From Phycisphaerales bacterium (GTDB lineage: Bacteria > Planctomycetota > Phycisphaerae > Phycisphaerales > UBA1924), in assembly GCA_029260345.1 (NCBI GenBank), contig JAJDDK010000005.1:124001-188000 (forward strand): 64,000 nt of DNA, given 5' to 3'. A model generated the notes under the pieces. It was not told the origin of the DNA and did not search any database. It saw only the letters and a list, made by a program, of their open reading frames with translations. The translations under genes and the position numbers were made by a program. Below, piece by piece: positions 25,391 to 33,608 of the stretch. Numbering within the stretch: the stretch's first letter is position 1; each line of letters opens with the position of its first letter.

Positions 25391-26407
25391 ATGACCCGTT
25401 CTATTCGATTCCTGGCCGCGGCCTGCGCCGCGTGTGCCTTCACCGTCGGCGCTTTCGCCAGCGAGAACACCGTTCCCGATCGCGTGGTGCTCGTCAATGG
25501 CGATGTGCTGCTCGGGCACGTGGTCACCCAAACGGATGAGTCCGTGACGCTGCTGCACGATGTGCTTGGTGAAGTTTCGCTGCCGCGCAAAAACGTGCTG
25601 GAAGTGAGCCTGGCGCCGGCGTTGTCAACGATCCTTGCGCAGTCATCGCAAGCCCAGCAAGCCGCAGCCCTCGCGGCGGCCAGCGCGATCTCGTTGAAGC
25701 AGCCCGCGTCGCCCGACGTGGACGCTCCCGCGGAGCCGGAAGAGCCAAAGGTGAAATGGGAATCCAAGATCGAACTCGGCGCCAACGGTCAGCAGGGCAA
25801 TTCGGATTCGACGGCGCTCTACGCCGCATTCAGCACGAAGCGCACGGACGACATCTCGACGTTCCTCGTCGAAGCGAACTACCGACTCGCCAATGAAGAC
25901 GGCGACAACACGTCCAACCGCTTCTTCGCTCGCGAGCGATTTGAACGGCGCCTGCTCAAGCACGAGTCGCGCTGGAGCGCCTTCGTGCAGGCGACGCAGG
26001 AATACGACCAGTTCAAGGATTACGACTTCCGCTGGACGCTGACCGTCGGCCCGCAGTACGACATCGTGCGCAACGACACAACGCTCTGGAATGCATACCT
26101 CGGCTTCGGTGTGGCGCAGGAAATCGGCGGCGTGGACGACGACATCAATCCAATTCTGCTGCTGGGCACATACGTGGAGCACAAGTTCAATGAGCGCGTG
26201 TCCATCTCAGCCCGCGGCGAGTACGAACCCGTCATCGACGACTTCAGCAATTACGTGCTGCGCGGCAACGCGGCGCTGACGGTCGCGCTGAATGAGGCCA
26301 AGAGTCTCAACCTCAGCATCGGCGTGGCAGATGAGTATCAGTCTGAGCCAGGCTCCGCGAAGAACAACGACTTCTATTACTACGCGGCTCTCGTGTACGC
26401 CTTCTGA
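25391..26407 (+). CDS. DUF481-type outer-membrane beta-barrel protein
   Basis: A protein of 338 residues. GAGGAGAGGATG precedes the ATG at 25391. A signal peptide ends near AFAS. Residues about 25-60 form a small beta domain (DRVVLVNGDVLLGHVVTQTD ... EVSLPRKNVLEV). Residues about 105-338 are a predicted beta barrel with alternating strands and the DUF481/YdiY blocks IELGANGQQGNSD, RWSAFVQATQEYDQFKDY and a terminal YYYAALVYAF ending in phenylalanine as expected of outer-membrane proteins. Its function in planctomycetes is unknown. A strong terminator follows. Confidence 0.87.
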   Translation: MTRSIRFLAAACAACAFTVGAFASENTVPDRVVLVNGDVLLGHVVTQTDESVTLLHDVLGEVSLPRKNVLEVSLAPALSTILAQSSQAQQAAALAAASAISLKQPASPDVDAPAEPEEPKVKWESKIELGANGQQGNSDSTALYAAFSTKRTDDISTFLVEANYRLANEDGDNTSNRFFARERFERRLLKHESRWSAFVQATQEYDQFKDYDFRWTLTVGPQYDIVRNDTTLWNAYLGFGVAQEIGGVDDDINPILLLGTYVEHKFNERVSISARGEYEPVIDDFSNYVLRGNAALTVALNEAKSLNLSIGVADEYQSEPGSAKNNDFYYYAALVYAF

Positions 26408-26436
26408 TCGCACGAATCACGAGACAACCAAAAATC

Positions 26437-26479
26437 GAAAACGCGGCGGGCCTCCTCAGGCGCTCGCCGCGTTTTCTTT
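26437..26479 (+). terminator. Rho-independent terminator
   Basis: GAAAACGCGGCG (26437-26448) pairs with CGCCGCGTTTTC (26465-26476), with an inner GC-rich loop, and runs into TTT. It follows the DUF481 gene stop by 30 bases and precedes radA. Confidence 0.88.
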
Positions 26480-26580
26480 GATCATCGGCGAGGTTTCGCC
26501 AGCCGCTGAACGCCGGCCGCGCCGGCCGTATTGCACGCGACCTGACGAAAAAAAATTGGTCCGTCGGTATCGTGCGTTTT

Positions 26581-28047
26581 ATGGCCAAGACGCGCATCAA
26601 TTTCATCTGCCGGTCGTGCGGCTCTGTGCAGCATCGCTGGAGCGGCAAGTGCCCCGATTGCGGCGGATGGTCCACGCTTGAGGAACGCCGCATTGATGCA
26701 TCGAGCGGGCGCGACCCGCATCGTGGGCTGGCGTCGGAGTGGAGTGGCGCCGACGAAAACGCCGATCCGCTGGCGGCGCCCGTCGCCGTGCCGCTGTCGC
26801 GAGCGGAAGGCGCCGATGTCGCGCCTGAGCGATTCGGAACCGGAGTCGGCGAACTGGATCGCGTGCTGGGCGGCGGACTGGTGCCGGGCAGCGCTGTTTT
26901 GATTGGTGGCGATCCAGGAATTGGAAAATCGACACTGCTCTTGCAGGCGGCGCGAAAGCTGGCGTCGCGCCACGCGCGCACGTTGTATGTGACGAGTGAA
27001 GAGTCGGTGGAGCAGGTGCGCCTGCGCGCGGTGAGGCTTGGCGGCGATGCGCGCACGAAGGGGAAGGAAGCGCAGGATGAGTTGTTTGTCCTCGCAGACA
27101 CGAACCTCGCGCGCATCATCGAGCAGGCGCGGCAGGTGCGCCCGGCGGTGCTGGTGATTGATTCGATTCAAATGATTTACAAGTCGGATCTCGATGCCTC
27201 GCCCGGCACGGTCACGCAATTGCGCCGCTGCTGTACGGAGCTGGTGTATCTCGCCAAAGCGAGCGGCATGACGGTGATCCTCGTCGGCCATGTCACGAAG
27301 GAAGGCGCGCTGGCTGGGCCGCGACTGCTGGAGCATCTGGTTGATGCGGTGTTGTATTTCGAGGGGGATCGGTATCACGCACTGCGCATTCTGCGCGGCG
27401 TGAAGAACCGCTTCGGCGCGACACTTGAGATTGGTCTGTTCGAGATGACCGGCGCGGGGTTGATTGAGTCAACGGGTGTCGGCGCGATCAGTGAAGCGGT
27501 GAGTGGTGAGCCGCGACCGGGCGCGGTGATTTGTCCGGTGATGGCGGGCGCGCGGTGTGTGCTCGTGGAAATGCAGGCGCTGACGGCGGAAGGGTTTCCA
27601 GGTTCGGTGAAGCGAAAAGCATCGGGTGTGGATTCAAGCCGCCTGGCGATGCTGATTGCGGTGCTGGAGCAGCACGGCGGGTTGCGGCTGGCGGATCGCG
27701 ATGTGTTCGCGTCCGCGGTGGGCGGGATACGTGTGGCGGAGCCGGGGGCGGATTTGGCGCTGTCGCTGGCGATCGCGGGCGCCGCGCTGAAGCGATCACT
27801 GCCGGTGGCGACGGCGGTGGTGGGTGAAGTAGGTCTGGGCGGGGAAGTGCGGTCCGTCTCGCAGATCGAAGCGCGGCTGCGCGAAGCGCGGCGTCTGGGC
27901 TGCAAACGCGCGCTGACGCCGGTGAATGTTGAGTGTGCGATTGAAGGATTGGAAATTGTGCGCGTGAAGTCAATCAGCCGCGCGATGGAGGAGTTGTCGC
28001 CGGTGGTGACAGTGAAGACGAAGAGCGCGGTGGTTCAGAAGAACTGA
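26581..28047 (+). CDS. radA: DNA repair protein RadA
   Basis: A protein of 488 residues starting MAKTRINFICR; a GTG three codons earlier is possible. The N-terminal C4 zinc finger is CRSCGSVQHRWSGKCPDCGGW. The RecA-like ATPase has Walker A GGDPGIGKSTLL and Walker B VLVIDSIQ. The RadA-specific KNRFG motif is present (VKNRFGATLEIGL). The C-terminal Lon-protease-like domain includes FASAVGGIRVAEPGADLALSLA and lacks a Lon active site, as normal. It drives branch migration of recombination intermediates. Length matches the family (about 450-460) with a slightly longer linker after the zinc finger. Confidence 0.95.
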   Translation: MAKTRINFICRSCGSVQHRWSGKCPDCGGWSTLEERRIDASSGRDPHRGLASEWSGADENADPLAAPVAVPLSRAEGADVAPERFGTGVGELDRVLGGGLVPGSAVLIGGDPGIGKSTLLLQAARKLASRHARTLYVTSEESVEQVRLRAVRLGGDARTKGKEAQDELFVLADTNLARIIEQARQVRPAVLVIDSIQMIYKSDLDASPGTVTQLRRCCTELVYLAKASGMTVILVGHVTKEGALAGPRLLEHLVDAVLYFEGDRYHALRILRGVKNRFGATLEIGLFEMTGAGLIESTGVGAISEAVSGEPRPGAVICPVMAGARCVLVEMQALTAEGFPGSVKRKASGVDSSRLAMLIAVLEQHGGLRLADRDVFASAVGGIRVAEPGADLALSLAIAGAALKRSLPVATAVVGEVGLGGEVRSVSQIEARLREARRLGCKRALTPVNVECAIEGLEIVRVKSISRAMEELSPVVTVKTKSAVVQKN

Positions 28048-28064
28048 GAAAGAACAATGATCGG

Positions 28065-28377
28065 CCTCCCCTCCCGCCCTGCGGGAGGGGGTAGGGGGAG
28101 GGCTATTAAGCTACTCACTTCTCCAAGCCTCCTCGCGCAGTTCGCGAACGAGATTCAATCTAATAGCAGCCGGAGGAACCCCCTCCTCGGTCCTCCCCCG
28201 CAAGGCGGGGGAGGAGGCGGATTGCCTCCCCTCCCGCATTGCGGGAGGGGGTAGGGGGAGGGCTCGTGAACTACTTCCTTCTACTTGCCTCGTTCCGCTG
28301 TTCACGTTCGAGACTTGGAGAAGCGGTAGCCGAAGGAGCCCCCTCCTGTGTCCTCCCCCGCGAGGCGGGGGAGGAGG
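28065..28377. repeat. Two adjacent 153 bp intergenic repeats with conserved ends
   Basis: Unit 1 is 28065-28217 and unit 2 is 28225-28377, each 153 bases. Both start with the hairpin CCTCCCCTCCCGC..TGCGGGAGGGG followed by GTAGGGGGAGGGCT. Both end with a CCTCCCCCGC..GGCGGGGGAGGAGG hairpin. The 70-80 bases between the ends have diverged strongly. A lone copy of the left end lies at 49762-49801. Confidence 0.8.
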
Positions 28378-28402
28378 GAAAGTGTTCCATTGCTCTTGAA
28401 CT

Positions 28403-28476
28403 GTGTGCCACTGCTCTTGAGCAGTGGGATTGGAGATCTGCTGAGAAATCGCACTGCTCGTAGAGCAGTGGCACAC
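28403..28476. repeat. 74 bp inverted repeat made of two hairpins
   Basis: GTGTGCCACTGCTC (28403-28416) is exactly complementary to GAGCAGTGGCACAC (28463-28476). Inside, CCACTGCTCTTGAGCAGTGG and CACTGCTCGTAGAGCAGTG each form their own short hairpin. The design (two hairpins within one long palindrome) matches the composite-repeat cores in architecture but not in sequence. Confidence 0.8.
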
Positions 28477-28502
28477 GTCAATTGACTCATTGAACCGGGC
28501 GC

Positions 28503-28590
28503 CGTGGTACGCCGGCCAAGGGCCGGAGTGCCACGATTCCGTGCAAATACGACCAAACGTGGCACTGCCGCCTGTGGCGGCCGTGTCACG
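28503..28590. repeat. 88 bp paired-hairpin repeat
   Basis: One hairpin at 28503-28535 (CGTGG..CCGGCC aag GGCCGG..CCACG) and another at 28558-28590 (CGTGGCACTGCCGCC tgt GGCGGC..CACG) face each other. Outer arms CGTGG and CCACG recur in both, so the pair could also fold as one long stem. It lies just beyond the terminator of the PAPG-CTERM gene. Confidence 0.7.
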
Positions 28591-28615
28591 CCACCCGCAC
28601 CAGTTTGTTCATTCC

Positions 28616-28659
28616 AAAAAAAGTGACGCCGCGGCAGGTTTGGGGCGCGCCGCGGCGTC
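28616..28659 (-). terminator. Rho-independent terminator, minus strand
   Basis: On the minus strand GACGCCGCGG (28659-28650) pairs with CCGCGGCGTC (28634-28625) and is followed by ACTTTTTTT. It lies 46 bases after the stop of the PAPG-CTERM protein gene and ends its transcript. Confidence 0.9.
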
Positions 28660-28704
28660 GGGGCTAGGACAGCCAGGTGTAAAGCGTGTGTGTGTGCTTC
28701 GATG

Positions 28705-29310
28705 TCAGCGTTTTCGACGCCTCATCATCGTTACCAATCCGGCGGTCCCAATCAGTCCAAGGCTTCCCGGAGCGGGAATGCTGTGAAACGTGACCGACAC
28801 ATCAGACCAGTCATGACGCGTCTGCGTGCCGAAGGTGTTGCTGAGAATGAACGTCCATTCGCCGCCGATGGATTCGCCGGGCGCGAACATCAGTCCGCCG
28901 GCGCCGGTCTGCCAGTGTGTGCTGGAATAGAACCCGGCCGAGGCGCTCATGCCGCCCTGGAATTCCCACGAGTTCGGTGCGCCTTCCGCGCCAAAGCCGC
29001 CGACGCTGAACGAAGCGCCGCTGGGCGCGAGCACATCCAGCCGCATGTCTGACGCATACGCATCGGTGTTCGCGAAGATCTCATCGAAGAAACCACTGAA
29101 CGTCATGCCGATGACGGGCTGACCGCCACTGAGATTGACGGTGAACGACGTTGATTCTGTCGCGCTGTCGTCGGGCCCAAGCTGGAACGAAGGAAGTGAA
29201 ACGACCACATCGAAGGCGGAGTTGTATCCCTCCGGCGCCGCGCCGATGTCTGCAGACGCGAGCCCGGGAAGGGCGGCGGTCGTCAGGATGATCAGGCTCA
29301 AACGCGACAT
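28705..29310 (-). CDS. Exported protein with PAPG-CTERM-type sorting tail
   Basis: A protein of 201 residues starting MSRLSLIILTTAALPGLASAD, with GGAG upstream and a signal peptide cut near ASA. The mature part is a beta-rich domain; the late block GGEWTFILSNTFGTQTRHDWSDVSVTFHSI resembles the P-domain jelly roll of proprotein convertases. The C-terminus IPAPGSLGLIGTAGLVTMMRRRKR has the PEP-CTERM-like design of a Pro-rich motif, a hydrophobic stretch and an arginine cluster, recognised by exosortase-type enzymes. A second such protein is at 62106. No exosortase gene lies in the window. Confidence 0.8.
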   Translation of the reverse strand: MSRLSLIILTTAALPGLASADIGAAPEGYNSAFDVVVSLPSFQLGPDDSATESTSFTVNLSGGQPVIGMTFSGFFDEIFANTDAYASDMRLDVLAPSGASFSVGGFGAEGAPNSWEFQGGMSASAGFYSSTHWQTGAGGLMFAPGESIGGEWTFILSNTFGTQTRHDWSDVSVTFHSIPAPGSLGLIGTAGLVTMMRRRKR

Positions 29311-29601
29311 GAGGACTCCTCTTCTCCTGCAAGCGGTCGTGTCTGCGCCGACCGGGGCGGTCTCGACGTCCGCTGTCGCGGACGTTTCCCTCTTACTCAG
29401 GTGCGGCGGACTCCACGGAGTTCCTCCCGCCGCACGATCCGCACAGCCGGCACAGACCGACCACTGCACTGGAAGACTGCCTCAAATTTGGCGGCATGCC
29501 ATTGTTTCTCGCGGAATCGTGGTTGTTTTTGTTGATTTCGCGTGGGTCCGAGAACGCCCGGTTCCTGTCCGGCGGCGCTGGAGCCGCTACGCTTGCAGGT
29601 C

Positions 29602-31104
29602 ATGGCGCATTCACTTTTGGAACGGCTCGGACTGACGCAGGACCCGCGATTGAAAAGCGCGGGCCCCGGCGGATCTGTTGAAACATTGAACCCGGCGACG
29701 AACGACGTCCTCGCGACCGTTGGTCTCGACGACGCGAAGACGTATGACGCCGCGATCGAGCGCGCGAAAGAAGCGTTTCTCGAATGGCGCGTGACGCCGG
29801 CGCCGCAGCGCGGCCTCGTGGTGCGCGCCGTCGGCGAAGCGTTTCGCGAATACAAAGACGACCTCGGCAGCCTCGTCTCACTTGAGATGGGCAAGATCAA
29901 ACCCGAAGGCGACGGCGAAGTGCAGGAAGCGATCGACATCGCGGATTTCGCGGTCGGTCTGTCGCGTCAGTTGTATGGATTGACGATGCCCAGCGAACGT
30001 CCGAATCATCGGATGTACGAGCAGTGGCATCCGCTTGGGCCGATCGGCGTGATCACGGCGTTCAACTTCCCCGTCGCGGTGTGGGCGTGGAATGCGATGG
30101 TCGCGGCGGCGTGCGGCGACACGGTCGTCTGGAAGCCGTCGCTGATTACGCCGCTGGTTTCGATTGCGACGCATCGCATCGCAAGCGAAGTCGCCAAGGC
30201 GGAAGGTTTCCCGGACATCTTCCAGCTTGTCATCGGCAAGGATGATGTGGTCGGCGAGACCATGATTCGCGACAAGCGCTTGCCGCTGATCAGCGCGACC
30301 GGCTCGTGCCGCATGGGTAGGCATGTTGGTGAAGTGGTGGCTGGTCGGATGGGCCGCACGCTGCTGGAGCTTGGCGGCAACAACGCGGCGATCGTGCTTG
30401 ATGACGCGGACCTCGACCTTGCGACGCGGGGCGTGCTCTTTGGCGCCGTCGGCACGTGCGGCCAGCGCTGCACGTCAACTCGCCGCCTGCTCGCCCACAG
30501 CTCGGTGGTGGACGACATGGTCGATCGCCTGAGCCGCGCGTACGGATCCATCACGATTGGCGATCCGCTGGATTCCAAGACCCTCGTCGGCCCGCTGATT
30601 TCCGGCGACTCGGCCGACGCCATGATGAACGCCGTCGCCAAGGCCAAAGAACAGGGCGGCACAGTGGTGTGTGGCGGTGAGCGTCTGGATCGTGCGGGCA
30701 ATTTCGTCACCCCGTGCATCGTCCGCGTGCCGAAAGGGAAGGCGCTGCCGATTGCTCTGGAAGAGACCTTTGCGCCGATCCTGTATGTGTTCGAGATCGA
30801 AAATCTGGATGAAGCGCTGGCACTGCACAATCAGGTCGATCAGGGCCTGTCGTCGTGCATTTTCACGCAGAACTCCCGCATGGCGGAACAGTTCCTTTGT
30901 GCCGCCGGAAGCGATTGCGGCATCGCCAACGTCAATCTCGGCACCAGCGGGGCTGAAATCGGCGGGGCATTCGGCGGTGAGAAAGACACGGGTGGCGGTC
31001 GTGAATCCGGCTCGGATTCGTGGAAGGCCTACATGCGACGTCAAACCAACACGATCAATTACGGTGCGGAGCTTCCCCTGGCCCAGGGCATTGTGTTTGG
31101 CTGA
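29602..31104 (+). CDS. Aldehyde dehydrogenase, ALDH7/antiquitin type (alpha-aminoadipic semialdehyde dehydrogenase-like)
   Basis: A protein of 500 residues starting MAHSLLERLG at 29602. ALDH active-site residues are visible: Asn155 in AFNFPVAVW, Glu256 in LELGGNN and the nucleophile Cys290 in GTCGQRCTSTRR. The C-terminal block NVNLGTSGAEIGGAFGGEK, then TGGGRESGSDSWKAYMRR, is characteristic of the ALDH7 (antiquitin) subgroup, which oxidises alpha-aminoadipate semialdehyde in lysine breakdown and related aldehydes. It uses NAD(P)+ and is cytoplasmic. No lysine-catabolism partner gene is adjacent. Downstream is an unrelated lipid-transport ATPase 47 bases away. Confidence 0.92.
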   Translation: MAHSLLERLGLTQDPRLKSAGPGGSVETLNPATNDVLATVGLDDAKTYDAAIERAKEAFLEWRVTPAPQRGLVVRAVGEAFREYKDDLGSLVSLEMGKIKPEGDGEVQEAIDIADFAVGLSRQLYGLTMPSERPNHRMYEQWHPLGPIGVITAFNFPVAVWAWNAMVAAACGDTVVWKPSLITPLVSIATHRIASEVAKAEGFPDIFQLVIGKDDVVGETMIRDKRLPLISATGSCRMGRHVGEVVAGRMGRTLLELGGNNAAIVLDDADLDLATRGVLFGAVGTCGQRCTSTRRLLAHSSVVDDMVDRLSRAYGSITIGDPLDSKTLVGPLISGDSADAMMNAVAKAKEQGGTVVCGGERLDRAGNFVTPCIVRVPKGKALPIALEETFAPILYVFEIENLDEALALHNQVDQGLSSCIFTQNSRMAEQFLCAAGSDCGIANVNLGTSGAEIGGAFGGEKDTGGGRESGSDSWKAYMRRQTNTINYGAELPLAQGIVFG

Positions 31105-31151
31105 TCGTTCGGCGATGATCGTGCGGCAATGCCGCCGCGAGGGACTCGGGC

Positions 31152-32015
31152 ATGGCTGTTGAATCTGTCATCAGCGTCAAAGGGCTGACCAAGACCTTTC
31201 AAGGTCAGCCCATCCTGCGCGGTGTAGACCTCGAGGTGTACGAAGGCGAAGTCCTCGTCATTCTCGGCGGCTCCGGTTCAGGGAAGTCCACTCTCCTGCG
31301 GCACATGATCGGCTCGGTCAAGCCGGACGAAGGCAGCATCTCGCTGCTCGGAGCAGATATCTGCGGGATGTGCGAGTCTGATCTTGATGAAGCGCGCAAG
31401 CAGATCGGCGTGCTGTTTCAGTCTGGCGCGCTCTTCTCGTCAAAAACGATTCGCGAGAACGTCGAGCTTCCGCTCCGTGAGCACACCCAGCTTCGCCGCG
31501 ATGTCATTGACGCCATTGTCAAGGTGAAGCTCGAGATGGTCGGCCTCCGCGAGCATGCGGATAAGTACCCGGCGGAGATTTCCGGCGGCATGCGCAAGCG
31601 GGCCGGCTTTGCCCGCGCCATCGCGATGGATCCGAAAATCTTGTTCTGCGATGAACCAAGCGCCGGGCTCGATCCGGTGCGCAGCGCTGAGCTGGACCGC
31701 TTGATCCGCACCGTCTCGAAAAATCTGGGCGCGACGTGCGTCGTCGTCACCCATGAGATGGATTCCGCGTTCGCCATTGCGGATCGCATGGCCATGCTGG
31801 ATCAGGGTCGCATCGTCGCTGTCGAAAATCGCGCCTGGTTCGAACGTCTTCAGCAATTGAAGGAAGACGAGACCGTGGACATGACGGAGCGCGAGTTGTT
31901 GGTTCGGCAGTTCCTGCGCGGCGACCTCGAAGGGCCGCTCTCCAAACGCGAGGATGCGGAAGGTTACGAGCGCGATCTCTTTGGCGTAAAGCCATTGGGT
32001 GAGGCCGCGGACTGA
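31152..32015 (+). CDS. mlaF: ABC transporter ATPase, MlaF type
   Basis: A protein of 287 residues. Walker A GGSGSGKST (39-47), the Q-loop region LFQSGALFSSKTIRENVELPL, the signature ISGGMRKRAGFARAIA and Walker B ILFCDEPSAGLDP are all present. The QSGALFSSxTVxENV and signature forms are those of MCE-system ATPases (MlaF/MkL), which power phospholipid or lipid transport across the envelope. The MCE protein that follows 66 bases later supports this. The permease gene (mlaE) expected between or beside them is not in the window. Confidence 0.9.
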   Translation: MAVESVISVKGLTKTFQGQPILRGVDLEVYEGEVLVILGGSGSGKSTLLRHMIGSVKPDEGSISLLGADICGMCESDLDEARKQIGVLFQSGALFSSKTIRENVELPLREHTQLRRDVIDAIVKVKLEMVGLREHADKYPAEISGGMRKRAGFARAIAMDPKILFCDEPSAGLDPVRSAELDRLIRTVSKNLGATCVVVTHEMDSAFAIADRMAMLDQGRIVAVENRAWFERLQQLKEDETVDMTERELLVRQFLRGDLEGPLSKREDAEGYERDLFGVKPLGEAAD

Positions 32016-32081
32016 GCGTGCCTTGTATGATGCCATTGAATCACCTGAAAGACGTTCCGATGCTTGCAAGGAGCCGGCGGC

Positions 32082-33380
32082 ATGGCCCCGATTGATCAAC
32101 AGCGCAGTGGCCACATCAAAGCGGGAGTATTCGTGCTGGTCGCGATTGCGATCTTCGTCGCCGCGCTGATAACGCTGGGTGGTGGAAGCAATTTGTTGCG
32201 CCGCACCACGCCGTATGTGATTCAGTTTCCAGTTGAAATCGGTGCGCCGGGCTTGGCCGAAGGCTCTGATGTGCGCGTCGGCGGGCGCAGCGTTGGCGAG
32301 GTGTCGCGCATCGCGCTGCATTCGGATGATCCATCGCGGCCGCCGACGGGGGTGGACGTCTACATTCAGATTGAGCGATCGCTGCCGATGTTCAGTGACG
32401 CCGTCGCCTACCTTGAAAAGCCAATATTCGGATCAAACTCAACGATCAATTTCCCGTCACTGGGCGGTGGCGAGGGCGCCACGCAGCTCGAAAAAGACAG
32501 CCTGATTCCGGGATTCGTGGCGCCGCCCGACATTCTGCGCAGCGCCGGCTACGGCCCGGAGCAGGCTGAGCAGTTGCGCGGCATCATGCAGCGCCTGGAC
32601 GATATGTCGCAACGGGCGATGGCCATGGTGCAGACCGTTGAGACCGACATCATTCCCAGTTTCCGCAGTGCTACGGAAGACGCGCGGGCAATTTCTGCGG
32701 ATGCGCGCGAACGATCGGCGCAGTGGTTCGATCGCACGGACGAAATCACGGCGAATCTCGCAACGCTCTCGAGCGAAGCCAACGCCGCCGTCGCCGATGC
32801 GCGCCAATTCATTGACAACATGAACGGCGTCCTTGAAGAAAACCGAGAGAGTTTCAACCGGACGGTGGCGAACATCGAATCCGCCACGGAGCGCGCGGAT
32901 GAGTTGGTCGCCAAGCTGAACGACGAGTCCGTGACGCTCCTGAACGACATGCTCGTTGAAGGCCGCGCGCAGTTGAATGAAGCGGGCGAAGTGGTCGAGC
33001 GTGTGTCATCGCTGATGGCGGAGCAGGAGCCGGAGATTCGCAAGACGTTCGCCAATCTGCGCCTCGCGTCGGATCAGATGAAGCTCACCATGGGTGAAGT
33101 GCGCCGCTCACCCTGGCGTTTGCTGTATCGACCCAAGACGCGCGAGCTTGAGTATGAACTGCTCTATGACTCTGCTCGCACGTACGCGAACGCCGTCAGT
33201 GATTTGCGCGCTGCGTCCGAATCGCTTGAATCCCTCATGGGCGCGGGACCAAGCGGCGCCGCAAAGCAGTCCGAGACCATCGACGGCTATTTGCTTGAGA
33301 TCTCCGAGGCGTTTGCGCGGTACCGCGACGCCGAAGATCGATTCCTGACCACACTGATGGCGCAACAGGATCAGCAATAA
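32082..33380 (+). CDS. MCE-domain (MlaD-like) membrane-anchored lipid-binding protein
   Basis: A protein of 432 residues starting MAPIDQQRSG, with AGGAG at good spacing. One N-terminal membrane segment (about 15-37) is followed by the MCE domain (about 40-125): VIQFPVEIGAPGLAEGSDVRVGGRSVGEVSRI. Then comes a long helical region (about 170-340) with heptad-like patterns such as QRLDDMSQRAMAMVQTVE and LNDMLVEGRAQLNEAGEVVE, typical of MCE proteins whose helices form a tunnel across the periplasm. With the MlaF-like ATPase it should form part of a lipid importer or exporter. The permease is missing nearby. Confidence 0.9.
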   Translation: MAPIDQQRSGHIKAGVFVLVAIAIFVAALITLGGGSNLLRRTTPYVIQFPVEIGAPGLAEGSDVRVGGRSVGEVSRIALHSDDPSRPPTGVDVYIQIERSLPMFSDAVAYLEKPIFGSNSTINFPSLGGGEGATQLEKDSLIPGFVAPPDILRSAGYGPEQAEQLRGIMQRLDDMSQRAMAMVQTVETDIIPSFRSATEDARAISADARERSAQWFDRTDEITANLATLSSEANAAVADARQFIDNMNGVLEENRESFNRTVANIESATERADELVAKLNDESVTLLNDMLVEGRAQLNEAGEVVERVSSLMAEQEPEIRKTFANLRLASDQMKLTMGEVRRSPWRLLYRPKTRELEYELLYDSARTYANAVSDLRAASESLESLMGAGPSGAAKQSETIDGYLLEISEAFARYRDAEDRFLTTLMAQQDQQ

Positions 33381-33383
33381 GCG

Positions 33384-33608
33384 CTATCGACGGCTCATGC
33401 GTCGCATGCGATGCATCCATCGCGCGTATTCCAGCAGTCGATGCAGCGTTTCGCGGCGGGATGATGGATAGCCGCGACCAAACGCGGTTTCAATGCGCCA
33501 TTGCCAGTACGGTCCGCGAAATCGAAATTTCGTCAGAACAGCGAGGCGCCCAAGCTCATAAACCGCGCCGATGGTGTCGCGCAACCAGCCCCAGGCATGG
33601 CCGATCAC
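33384..33608 (-). CDS. Small basic protein translationally coupled to the guanylyltransferase gene
   Basis: A protein of 74 residues with a GTG start whose bases overlap the stop codon of the upstream gene (GTGA), which supports that it is translated. The sequence is rich in Arg and Trp (WGWLRDTIGAVYELGRL, then FRFRGPYWQWRIETAFGRGY) and has no membrane segment or signal. I do not recognise a domain. It lies at the end of a minus-strand operon with the mannose-1-phosphate guanylyltransferase and converges on the MCE gene three bases away. Confidence 0.6.
   Translation of the reverse strand: MIGHAWGWLRDTIGAVYELGRLAVLTKFRFRGPYWQWRIETAFGRGYPSSRRETLHRLLEYARWMHRMRRMSRR

Noticed and set aside
28065-28377. 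Possible CRISPR array in the repeat block after radA
   Set aside because: There are only two 153-base units, repeats are palindromic GC hairpins at both ends, and there are no regular spacers or cas genes nearby.
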